Assembly (NCBI GenBank): GCA_019914995.1
Contig: CM034139.1
Span: 6,550,461 to 6,614,460, forward strand
Direction: 5' to 3'
DNA: 64,000 nt
Source: Acanthochlamys bracteata
Taxonomy: Eukaryota; Streptophyta; Magnoliopsida; Pandanales; Velloziaceae
Below, piece by piece: positions 37,897 through 49,752 of the stretch (position 1 is its first letter; every line of letters begins with the position of its first letter). The notes below the pieces were generated by a model. It was not told the DNA's origin and searched no databases. It was given only the letters and a program-made list of their open reading frames with translations. The translations under genes and the position numbers were made by a program.

Positions 37897-40800
37897 TCAC
37901 AAATCTGCAAAGAAGCTGGCAGCAGAAGATTTTGAAGACTTGCCTCCCCTTACCCTCTTCCTCTTGGAACCTGAAAGTGTCACAAAATAACAAATCCACC
38001 GAGAAAGTAGGATGAAAATTTTGTAAACTTTTAGCACATGATAAGCATTCAAGAGGTTGTTTCTATATGGTTTTAAGAAAATAAGCAAGGCAAAAAGTTG
38101 CTCTATTTCTTACTTGTTTTGGGTCATTTCAAAATTTCTCATTTTGATGCATGTTTTAGCCATAGCTTGAAAAACCAAAAGGCTGTGCACTTTATTTAAA
38201 TTTTGTCAATCATATTAGCTAGGGACCAGATGACTAAGCATAAGGTTAAAAAGTATGAGGTGCACCTCTTGCGGTCTCACCGGGATTTACATCCAAATCC
38301 ATTTCATCATCCTCGCTATCAGGCTCAACAGCTTGGATAGTCTGGGCACTTGGATTGCAAATGACTAGTTCTTCAAAATCCCATATCTAGAAAGGCAGTC
38401 GGCAAACAGGTCAACTATAAATCATGCAGTTGATTATAATAAAGATGGTATGCCAAATAATGAAGATGGAATAAGATAGAAAGTTCACAGATGATGTAGC
38501 ATCAGAACTATCACATAATTGAGAATAAACTCGATGACATAGTAGAAAACCATCATCCAGGCGATAGGAAGAAATCAGACTTCAGACAAGTTTGGGCAAG
38601 CGGAATTAGGCACAAAAACATTTCGCCATGTCACAATAGGGGTATGTTATATGGATTGGAGCTACCATGACCATCAGCACTGTCCAGTAGGCAATCATTA
38701 TTCTGTGAGGAGAGATTACCTTCAGTGTCTCATCAAGTGAAATACTGCCAAGATGTTTCCTATCATGTGATAAAGCTGAAAAGGAAAAAAAAAAAAAATA
38801 CTGGGTAATCACTTGTAAAATAAAGTGCTTTAAATATTCAGTAATAGTAGGTCGCTATGTACCAAGGCGTTCCACTGAATCTCCCGAGTGCTCAGCAATC
38901 GGCTGAATTATCCTATTTGGTAGAATACCAGCCAACCTATGCACATAAATAAATACTGAAGTAGTCTTGATAGGTTGCACGTAATAAATGAATATATCAA
39001 TTGCAGATACAGTTTAAATTCTGATGAATAACTAGCTTGCAGCCTATGAAAAACCTGAATAGTGAGACTAGGTACAAAGTCTTTTCCAAACCTGATCACT
39101 CCATCCTCTGATCCAGAAATGAGAGTATCTTCATCAACCTAGTAAAAGAAACTAATTTAGAATTCAAGGGAAAAATCTCATCTGCGACCTATAAAGTGAA
39201 GTTCCCTCACCTTCAACAAGGCATTTACGGGCATTGGATGCTCAAGGAAGCGGTCACTGGTGAAACACAACGACGTATAAGACATAGAAATAAGATGAGG
39301 GAGAATTACGTGATGATGGTGAAGTTCTTTTAGCAACAGAGGAGTTTGTGGATAAATACTCCAAAACAGTCCCACAAGCTACAAGCACGAAAGCAAAATT
39401 ATGATTCAGATCTTAATTCTTAAGCACTACCAAACCTAGATTGCTCAGGTCCTGTTCCTGCATGCAACAAGCATTTTAAGATGTATTGTTTTCTCTTTTC
39501 TTTTCAACAATCCCTCAAATTTCTCTAGATTTAACACACAAAACTCAAACAGAGATTAAGGCTACAGTGAAATGAAGGATTTCAATGTGCCGGTCTTCCT
39601 CTTTACTAAGTTAAATCAAAGACTAACAGATGCATTCTCTAAAAACATGATACTGAAGGACCAAAAGAAAGAATCTTGTGACAAGTAGGGCAAGTAAGAA
39701 AGGCTATTTAGATTCTAAAGGAATTAGAGGGATATCATTCTTGCAGTACTGCTGTGATTCAGTAGTAGAAGACATTAGCTAGCACATACCTACAGTCCTC
39801 AAAGTGTCCCCAAGAGTACAGCAGTAGTGCTCCAGTTTGAGTCCCGCAGATAACTTTTCGACCATTCTGCTCAACATTGTGCAGATATGAGAAAAAATTA
39901 TCTTCGTATGATAAGAATGCAACAAACAAAGAAATGCAGGCCGGGGAATGAAATAGAGATGACAGAAACATGTCTTACCAACATATATAATTTTCGAACA
40001 GTAAATTATAGTAATTCTGATCTATACAGAGAACTTCTCATATAATTTAACAAAAGACAACTCCATAAGACCAAGCCTAAATATTAATAGAATATACAAA
40101 TGCTGGACAGTAAGAGGGACTCCCGGCATGTCGCTGTTGATTATTGGTATATTTAAGTTTTTATAACCTTCACCATACATAAGGCAATAAATGACATATG
40201 CAGGAGATTACCTTCATCCTGACCACTGAGAGCAGCTCATCCTCTGAATATTCTGATTTTGATTGTACCTGGTACATACAAGTGAAGATAGATTTTAAGT
40301 GAAAGCTTGTTTCCAACATCAACAGAGCGCATTCCATGCATTGCGCCACATGTGCCATTTAATCACATTGATGGTACCATATCTTTCCGAAGACTGCAAA
40401 CAGATAGTGTTCCATCCCCACTGCAAATCATGAGAACCAATTGGGCAAGTCAGTTATTCTATTTGTCAGAATAGGTTAAGGTATCCAGCTGAAGTTTCTT
40501 TATTTGTTCAGCTGTATATATATACTTTTCCAGAATCGAAGAGCCAGGCTTATCAAAAAAGTTATTTGTTTCTCTTTATACAAAGTCATCGAAAGCACCA
40601 CATGTTAATCATAATATAATGCTCAGAACTCTGTTAGGAATATTGAACAACTAGGAACTGTGCCCTGCATGTTAAAACTCAAAAGAGAATGCAGAGCAAT
40701 TTGCCACCATGCTGATTAAGATGAAGGTTATGATTCAGAGGAATCTAAGTGGGCATTATCTTTCTACACACATGGCATCTTTTCAAAGGATTTGCCACTT

Positions 40801-41926
40801 TCATGTTCTAGACTGCAAGGAACATCTAAGGCCATTCCCAAAGAATGTGTTACCTATATGAGCATGAATATATTACCTAGCTCCCAAAAGTTGCATGGAG
40901 TCAGAAACAAATGTCAAATCTGCGATGTAATCTTCATGAGCATCAAAGGAATTGCAACAAGAACGTTGACGGGTATCCCAAACCTGAAACACGAAAGAAC
41001 TTCCAAAATCTGAAAACAGACTGAAGTTCTATATGGTACAAACAGCAGCTACGGTTCTTAATTTTACCATTAACAAACCTTTAAGCAAGTTACTAGAAAA
41101 GAGCAGTTCAACTTCTAAATAAGCATGAGAATGTTAGAACAAAGAGCAAGTCATCTTAAACACTGACCTTTATGCAGCCTTCATCATCTCCAGAAGCTAT
41201 CGTTGTCTCTGTCAAATTCACAACACGACAGATAGCAGCACTGCATGAAAACCAAAACAGCTAAGGCAATGATACCAAGCAAACAAAAAGAATTTCCAAA
41301 AAAAAAAAAACTATAGACCTCTTAGATAAAAACAAGCTGAAACATACTCATGAGCTTTCTTTAATCTAGCAACAGCTGCTCCAGTCTCCACATCAACTGC
41401 TAACATGGAGTGATCAGGTGAAGCCGTCAAAATCGCTGCAAACCAAAGAAAAATAAATAAATAAAATTAAATTACCACCTTTAAACCCCAAACAACATTT
41501 TCCAAACAACTCAAACCAATTCGAGATTACCTTGTCCTCCATTTATGAATCTCACTGCTCTACATGATTCCTTGTGAGCACGAATCTTCCACGACCTAAG
41601 AAACCCCAAATCAAATCAACCAACTAAACGAAATTTAACAACTATAATAATAAAAAAATCATAATCAACAGAATGAACAAAGTTTGTGAAACTATTACAT
41701 CTGAGGTTCTGCTTCATCTTGGTATTTATACCTGATTGCAATTGAAAATTTTAAAACAACATAAGCAACGAAGCAAGTTGAATTGATACAATCAACGATT
41801 GATTTAATTTCATAGAAGTATGGAAACTGACAAGTAGACTTTGCCATTGATGAGACCGGTAACAACCAAGTTAGAAGAAGGATGAAAATCGATATCGAAC
41901 GGTATAGATTCCAATTGAACTTCCAT
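37897..41926 (-). CDS. WDR55, WD40-repeat nuclear protein
   Basis: Multi-exon WD40 gene. The start at 41926 gives MEVQLESIPFDIDFHPSSNL and the stop is at 37897. I could join about 14 exons in frame without a break. WD-type blades are visible: VVTGLINGKVYLY, WKIRAHKESCRAVRF, ILTASPDHSMLAVD, TIASGDDEGCIKVWDTRQ, LGASGDGTLSVCSLR, VICGTQTGALLLYSWG, LISGSEDGVIRLAGI and LGSISLDETLKIWDF. An acidic stretch (PDSEDDEMDLDV) and a basic tail (GSKRKRVRGGKSSKSS, then ASFFADL) follow, as in plant WDR55. The Arabidopsis homologue interacts with DDB1 and is needed for gametophyte and embryo development; animal and yeast relatives act in ribosome biogenesis. About 350 residues match the family. It shares a promoter with the plus-strand receptor kinase. 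Confidence 0.93.
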
Positions 41927-42932
41927 GCTTTTATTCGAAAATCGAACGCCGGCGAATTGCAGATACAGACTTGACAATCTGATTCATCTTTTAGGGTTTT
42001 ACGTGGGAACGATAATCACATGAACCTTAATAGGCTATAATTGGGCCTCCATAAAAAGAAGCTATGGGCTTTAATTTACAATAAAAAGTTAAGTCAATGT
42101 GCTACTGTTGACTCCATGATGATAGTAGTTGACTCGATCAAATAATTACACTGGCCACAATGGGCTTTCATTGCCCTACATAAATAACAACAGTAATGGG
42201 CTTTAACAATATATCCTAGTCAAGTCAATGGCTGCTGTTGACTCAATGCAAGTCTATGGGCTTTAACAGTGCCAGCTACGCTATGAAGTAAAAGGGCACT
42301 GAACAAAGACCACACAGTTTGAGATCAAACAAAAACAACAAAAAGATTTGTATTTATCTCAAAAAAAGAAAAGAGAGGTAATAGTGATTAAAGAACGCGT
42401 TCGTTGCTTCTTCTTCTGCATCTAATACCACAACATTCACCAAACAACTTGTAAACACCGTGTGGGGATAACAGACGGAGAGCTATCATTCAATCTCTGG
42501 TTTTTGAATATTCATGCAGAAGATGTTCATGTGTTGTGGATTCTTGTTCCTATTCTCTGTGAGACGTTTACTGCAGAAAGTAAATAGGAAAATCAAACAT
42601 GTCAACATTCTTTCCAAGTAGTTTTGTCAAGCTTGCTTTGTCAGACTTCATTGTAATGCATTGTTATTAAATCGGAAAATTTTGAGCATTTGACCAAATT
42701 GGAGAACCGTTTGGTTGAGATAATGAGAGCAACTTTCACAGAAAACATTAGCCTTCAAGCATGTAGTTCGTCTACGCTCTATGCAGTAAACACCAAGAAC
42801 CTAGTTTGTGTACCATTCTTGTCCCCCACATTAACTTCTTCTCAATAACTCGACACTACCATTCTCTAGAGTAATATAAATTGGTCCAATTCCTATAACC
42901 TTGCCTCGCCATCTCTGTGATAGAGCTAGAAT
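41927..42932. promoter_or_regulatory. Divergent promoter of WDR55 and the plus-strand RLK
   Basis: The 1.0-kb gap separates two divergent starts. At 42045-42270 it carries TGGGCY-type motifs near 42047, 42065, 42160, 42197 and 42257, and three TTGACTC words (W-box core TTGAC) near 42108, 42128 and 42238. They lie in an imperfect duplication: a TATGGGCTTTAA ... AAGTCAATG ... CTGTTGACTC unit occurs at about 42062-42115 and 42194-42245, with a further partial copy at 42253-42267. TGGGCY (site II) motifs are known from promoters of translation and growth genes, W-boxes from WRKY-controlled defence genes. Confidence 0.55.
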
Positions 42933-45900
42933 ATGTTTTCCAAGCTACTGTTCTTCTCCTTCATGCTCTCTTTCTTTTTCTTGTCTTTCACTAATCTGCA
43001 CTCATGCTGTGGAAGTCCTACTCTGTCTCGTTCTGAAGGTAGATAGTCATAGGTGATTGATTAGGTGCAACGGGAATTGGGAAATGTTACTGATGCTTTT
43101 GCCAATATTGTTTTCTTGTTTCTTTTGCTCTATGGTGAGCAGTTGAAGCATTGAAGAGAATAGCAGACAAGTTGGGCAAGAAAGATTGGGACTTTAGTGT
43201 GGACCCATGTAGCGGCGAGGGAAACTGGAGCACGTCGGCTGATACTAAGGGCTTCCTGAATGGAGTTCAGTGTGACTGCTCTTTTGAGAATGGATCACTC
43301 TGCCACATTACCACTATGTAATGCTTCCAATGCTGTCAGTCTGCGCTTGCTTTATGCTTGCTTGATTATTTCTTGATGTCCATGAAAGGTGTGAGGCTTA
43401 ACTTTTTTGCTCTTATATTGGTTAAATAGGCATATAAAGGGGCAAAACCTCACTGGCAAACTCCCTGCCGAATTTAGTAGCCTGCGACACCTCCATCAAC
43501 TGTAAGTGATACTCGAGATAGTAAATACATAGGCTTTCTTTTATGAGTCTGACTTTAAACTTGCTTATATGTTACACTAAAGTCTTTTTAGTGAGATCAT
43601 TTTATAATGAATTCATTAGAATTAAGAAGTAAATTACAATTGGTCATTCTTTGTTTTGTTGTACGAATGGTGTAGTTCACTTGTGCTGATGTTCCTGAGT
43701 TCTCCTTGGTGATTGCTATTAGTTTTGTATAGTTTCACTGTTGTTGCTATTTGGAATGTGTCATTTCTAGATATCATGATCGGTCACCTCTTTTGAATAG
43801 CACAAGTCATTGCATCCTTGGCTTCTTCAGTCAACTGCCATAGACAACTCATCTCCGTTCTCGACAAATTCTTACCATTATAGTGGTTGCAATGATCTAA
43901 GCGGCAATGTATGCAGGGCGTGTTTCAAATGCCCGTAATTGAGTTACGTGAAAGTGAAAAATAAGAAGTGTAGTTTTTTAAAAAATAAGTTGAAAGTGGA
44001 GTTTAGTTTTTATGTTTTAATTGATTGTTGAAGTGGGTTGGAAGTGAATTTAAAAAAATATATATAGTAGAATTTGAATTCCACTTATATAAAACTGGGA
44101 ATTTAAGTTCTCAGTTCTATTTGTAATTGAAACAAAGGAAGTGAGTGGAACTCCAATTCTTGCGAGAGAAAGTGAAATTCCACTCACTTGAAACACGCCC
44201 TCGGTGGAACAGTCCCTAAGGAGTGGGCGCCTCTGCAATTGCAAGCTCTGTGAGTTTACAAAACGAGCACTGTTGAGCTTATCCTTTAAAGTGTTCACTC
44301 TGTATTTGTCTCTTGTAATCTTTATGAACTGATAGACAAAGCTGCAAAAAAAAAAAAAAAAAAAAAGATCTTAAAATAATTGCTTCTGAATATATACAGG
44401 TTCGTCATGGGAAATAATTTATCAGGGCCTTTTCCAGAAGTCCTCACTAAAATCACCAGCCTAACAAATTTGTAAGGAAACAGTTCCCATTTAGTTTTGC
44501 TTTCTAATTAGTCTCACTATTTCAATTTGTTAAGCATGCGCTTAGATAGGTAACGTTTGCTCTAACAGGAGTATTGAAGGTAACCATTTTAATGGATCTC
44601 TCCCGCCTGAGATAGGAAAGCTCGTCAACATTCAGAAACTGTGAGCACTTTAGGCCTCTTCTTTCGGTGTAATATGTATTTGTATTACAAGAAATATATA
44701 TGGATTTTGTTTTGATACGAAGATTCAAATGCCAGTGTGGTTTCTGCCAATGACTTTTCCGGGGAACTGCCAACTGAAATGGCCAAACTGACCAATTTGA
44801 CTGATCTGTAAGGCAATATGTTTTAATTTATATTCAAGTGTTTATCATGAAAGAATCCATTTCATCTTGTTTGGATTTATGTATTATGAATGAGCAGAAG
44901 AATTTCAAGCAATAACTTTCAGGGAAGAATTCCCGATTTCATAAGAAACTACACACACTTGGAAAGATTGTAAGCAAGTTCTCAACCTTTGTTATCAGTA
45001 AATACAATGAGACAATCAGAATTCAGAAATAACTTCTGGCTACTTTTAGTATAGGCATATTCAGGGATGCTCTCTGGAAGGTCCTATTCCGGCCAGCATT
45101 TCATATTTGACGAAACTCAGCGACTTGTAAGGACTTCATATTTCGCCTTTTTCGTTCTCCCTTTTATGTCAATTTAATTTAATGCCTTCTTCCTTTCTGT
45201 TGAAAATAAGGAGAATCACCGACTTGCCTGGAGGTTCACTTTTCCCTGATCTAAGCAACGCGATACTCATGAAGAGCTTGTGAGTTGGATTATTTTCTCT
45301 CTTTTCTTTTCTTAAAATGAGTTTCAGAGCTGCTTCAAATTAAATCAAATCAAATGCAGAATACTGAGGAATTGCTCAATTAAGGGAAGCATACCTCCCT
45401 ATGTTGGAGAGATGACGAAGTTGAATAATCTGTAAGTTACTTTTTGAAGTTATGTTTGGCTAGTTCAGTTGTTCTTATCTTGTGAACTTGGCTAGCCTGT
45501 AATAAGTTTCCAAAAGGCAATAACACCTTTTTATGATTATACAGTTGTTTTTGCCTTGCAAGATTTCTAGTTCACATGATTTTACTTATAGTTGCTTACT
45601 AACTGCATAGTCCTAACTATAGTGAAACTACATTTGAATTTCTGAACATTCTCTTCTTCAATAAGTTGACTGGAGAAATCCCAAACTCCTTCACAAACCT
45701 AGGACGCGTAGCATTTATGTAAGTGATGCAGCATCTTTTTACGAGTCATTTCGAAGAAACTAAATCCTACTTATATTCAGCTTCATTACTATAACAATAT
45801 CCTTACTCATCCTTGTCTACCAGGTATCTTACTGGAAACATGCTTGTCGGGGCAATACCTAGCTGGATTCTGAAAAGTAACAACAATGTGTAAGTACATG

Positions 45901-48900
45901 TTTTTGTGATCTTTCTCATTTTTCTTCCAATAGCATGCAGCGATCGTGCTAGAATTTAATCCAAAAAAATAGATGTTCTATACTAAAGATGATATTGTGT
46001 AAATTAAACTTTGTACCAGGGATATCTCATATAACAATTTCACACTACAGAGTTCTGACCCTCTGCAGTGCCTTACAGGAAATATGTGAGTTGGCTAACA
46101 CTTCGCACATGTTAACCTGTATCCCCTCAGTAAGGTTTTAACTTTGTGTGCTTGTTCGTTTCAGCAATGCAGTGGAGAGCTACTCAATATCCAATAACAT
46201 GTATGTTAATTCATCATATTTGGATGCTAACACATAGAGATGCATCAAAAGAATATTTACACATCCTATTAACTTTATTTCGATCCATTGTCTTACCTTG
46301 ACATTCTCTTGTGTAGAAAAACGCTTCCGTCGTGTTTCAAGAGGAACTTCCCTTGTTCTTCTGATAGATGTACGCCTAAGTCATTACGGTTTCTTCTGTG
46401 ATATAATACAAATAGAATATCGACTTATCTTTTGTATCAATTTAAGATGCATTTCGAGTATTTTGTGAATTTTTAGCATTTGACTCTACAGATAACTGTA
46501 AGATATTCTTCCAAATATAACCATGAAATAGATGTGTTTGAGTAGGCATTACTGCTAGCTTTGCAAGGGTGCTGTAACCAGAGATGCATCTAAGAGTTCT
46601 TCATTAGCAACCAAACTTCCAAAGTACTAATTCAACCTGAACTTGTAACAGTTAAGTAAATATAGTTTGATTATGTCTTCTAGTCACACAAGGTGTAAAG
46701 TATAAACATAATATCAGAACTTCAGAAAGACAAATACTGATGGGGGAAAAGAAAGACTAAGAATAATGCCAACGATGATGAGATGCAATTTTTCATGTGC
46801 CCAGGGCAAACACCATTATATATATATAGGACTTTTATCTGCTACACTTTCTTCATCTTATATGTCCTTGCGCATTATGCCCTTCTCAAACCACACGTTA
46901 TTTTGTTCTGTCTCATAGATAATTCTGAGTTACACATCAATTGTGGAGACAAAGATACAACTATTGGGAGGACAAAGTATGAAGCAGATATAGAGCAAAG
47001 AGGTGCTTCAATGCTGTATCTGGATTCAGCTTCAAATTGGGCATTTAGTAGCACAGGGAACTTCATGGGCAATGACGTGAATGCAGACAACTACATTGCT
47101 ACAAACACATCACAGCTTTCTTTTCCAAACTCCGAACTTTACATGAAAGCACGGCTGTCGCCACTTTCTCTTACTTATTATGGCCTTTGCATGGAGAATG
47201 GAGACTATACTGTGAGGCTTCATTTTGCGGAAATAATTTTCACAAATGATAACACATTATCAAGCTTGGGGAAGCGTCTATTTAACGTATTTATTCAGGT
47301 AACATGGTAAACATTGAATTATAATTCCACCACTACATGATGTTCAAATTAGAGATGCTAGGAATACTATTACTGTGTGTAAGCAATACAGGGAAAGAAG
47401 GTTTTGGAGGATTTCAACATACAAGAGGAAGCAGGTGGACCTGGAAAACCAGTTGTTAAAAATTTTACTACATCAGTGACCCATAATACGCTAGAGATAC
47501 AATTATATTGGGCAGGAAAGGGCACCACAGGAATTCCACGTAGAGGAGTATACGGTCCTCTCATATCAGCAATTTCAGTCACTTCTAGTAAGCACATTTC
47601 TGGAAGTAGTCTACTTTTGTGATACTTCAAGTGGAAGAAATTTGAGAATCTTTTCAATCTAAAGGATCAAAGTTCATATCTTTAATGCTAAACTCAACAT
47701 TACGCACAAGAGTTTTGCTCACTTCGAAGTCTACTGAAATAAGGACAAAGGTATTCAATCTCTTTTTTTAAATTTCCTTCCCATTTTATTTCAGATTTTG
47801 AGCCTCATTCAGGTGTTGTGAGACGAAGAAAGCAGACTATTGTAATCATTGCCACTTCAGTTATCATTTCCAGCCTCATCTTGTTAGTTTTGAGCATTTG
47901 TTGGAGAATGAGGTCACAAGCCCGCAAATCTTTATATCCAGGTACTAGAAAAAATATACCATCCTCTTGTGTATGGGGATTTTATGACTTTTTTCTTCTT
48001 GCTTCCTTCATGCCTACAAAATTTCATGTCGACATCTTTCGGTTTTAAGATTCATCAAAGCATATTTGTGTTTTCTTGTTTGTAATTTGAACTTACATTA
48101 ATGCATTCTGTGTAGATCTTAGATCTCTGGATCTGCAAACTGGAGCCTTCAACTTGAAACAAATTAAAGCAGCAACCAAGAATTTTGATGCAGCAAATAA
48201 AATTGGAGAAGGCGGTTTTGGTTCTGTGTACAAGGTATGAAACAAGATGCCTTTGTGATACCTTATTTATTGGTTCCAAGGTCAACTCCTGAAATAAAAT
48301 ATAAAATCCTCACGTTCTCTATAAACATCACACTGAATTACAGGGTTACCTATCAGATGGAACAATCATTGCAGTGAAGCAGCTTTCATCAGCATCAAGA
48401 CAAGGGAATCGGGAGTTTGTTAATGAAATAGGGATGATATCTGCATTACAGCATCCAAATCTAGTTAAAAGTTGTATGGATGTTGTACGGAGAGCAACCA
48501 GTTAATACTAATTTATGAGTACATGGAAAACAATTGCCTTGCTCGTGCTCTATTTGGTAAGACTACTATAAAACACTCAAGGTTTTGTGATTTTTGCTGC
48601 TCACTTGAGGTAATTAAACTATTTGATGTTTGTATAGGTAAATATCCAAGCAAAGTGAAACTAGATTGGCCTACTAGAAGGAAAGTTTGTCTTGGCATAG
48701 CAAGAGGTCTTGTCTATCTTCATGAAGAGTCCAGACTTAAGATTGTGCACAGAGACATCAAGGCTAGTAATGTGTTGCTGGATAAGGACCTGAATGCAAA
48801 GATTTCAGATTTTGGTTTAGCTAAGCTTTTCGAGGAAGGCCACAGCCACATAAGCACTCGAGTTGCTGGGACAATGTAAGGTTTATGATGGAGTTACGTT

Positions 48901-49752
48901 TACTTTTGAAACATTCTTACTTGAATTCATGTATCTTTTCTTAGAAAATCCACTTAAAGAAGTGTTTAAAAAGATATGCAAAAGCTTTATAATTCTTTGT
49001 TAGGTTTCATGATTTATGGTTCAGCTGTTTTCAGTCTATTGATTCTCAAATTGGCTCTTGCAGAGGGTACGTGGCTCCTGAATATGCACTGCGAGGGTAT
49101 TTAACTAGCAAAGCAGATGTCTACAGCTTTGGAGTAGTTGCTTTAGAAATTGTCAGCGGAAAGAGCAATACGCAGTATAGGCCAAAGGAAGATTTTGTCT
49201 ACCTTCTTGACTGGGTCAGTTGATTTCTTATATAATAATTCATGGCTTGATCTTCACGTATAAATATCAGAAATATTTCTGTACAACTACTAATTTTTTT
49301 CCAAAATTGTTCTGCTTCTTTTCCTCATTACTATCATTTTTCTTTTGTAGGCTTGCGTTCTTCATGAAAAGGGGACAATTCTCGAGTTAGTGGATCCTGA
49401 ACTCGGAACAGATTACTCTGAGGAAGAAGCAACGGTGATGTTAAACGTGGCTCTATTGTGTACCAATGCTTCTCCGACACTTCGGCCTTCAATGTCTACA
49501 GTTGTGAGCTTGCTGGAAGGCCTCACTCCTGTGCAGCCCCTTCTTTCAGCTCTAAACTTGCCTTCCGATAACAATACCTCGAACGGAATCAGAAGGAACT
49601 TCTGGCAAATCCCCAGAGACATTACAGGTGTACCGGCTGAAGATACATTTTGCATCGTCGACTCTACTGCCCCCCGCTCTGACAATGATAATGGCGTGCA
49701 TCTCTTAACAAGGTCATCATCACAACGTTCTCGCCATCTAGTTCAGACTTGA
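42933..49752 (+). CDS. LRR-malectin receptor-like kinase (LRR-VIII-2), disrupted
   Basis: Paralogue of the minus-strand kinase. Exon 1 (42933-43038) encodes signal peptide [20 protein letters not shown]; exon 2 (43143-43317) has [14 protein letters not shown] and the paired cysteines [11 protein letters not shown]. Phase-2 LRR exons follow (43430-43501, 44400-44471 and on to about 46.3 kb: [30 protein letters not shown]). Then come a malectin domain (46.9-47.6 kb), transmembrane segment ([20 protein letters not shown]) and kinase ([59 protein letters not shown]), with last exon to 49752. Two lesions: a MITE (43916-44200) splits the second LRR exon, and a 2-base insertion in an A-run at 48467-48470 shifts frame between HPNLVK and LYGCC. 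As given, the sequence does not encode a full kinase. Splice sites elsewhere are canonical, so the damage is recent or partly an assembly error. Confidence 0.85.
43916..44200. mobile_element. MITE, 285 bp, inserted in an LRR exon
   Basis: Perfect inverted ends GGGCGTGTTTCAA and TTGAAACACGCCC bound an AT-rich element with further internal inverted matches (GTGGAATTC-type words). The flanking exon pieces 43893-43915 and 44201-44249 total 72 nt, while the matching exon of the minus-strand paralogue has 69. The three extra bases are what a 3-bp target duplication would leave, although the two flanking trinucleotides (GCA, TCG) now differ. Confidence 0.85.

Noticed and set aside
48541..48640. Open read-through of the kinase intron after ALFG
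   Set aside because: The intron happens to be a multiple of three without stops, but donor (G|GTAAGA), acceptor (TGTATAG) and the family exon pattern support splicing.
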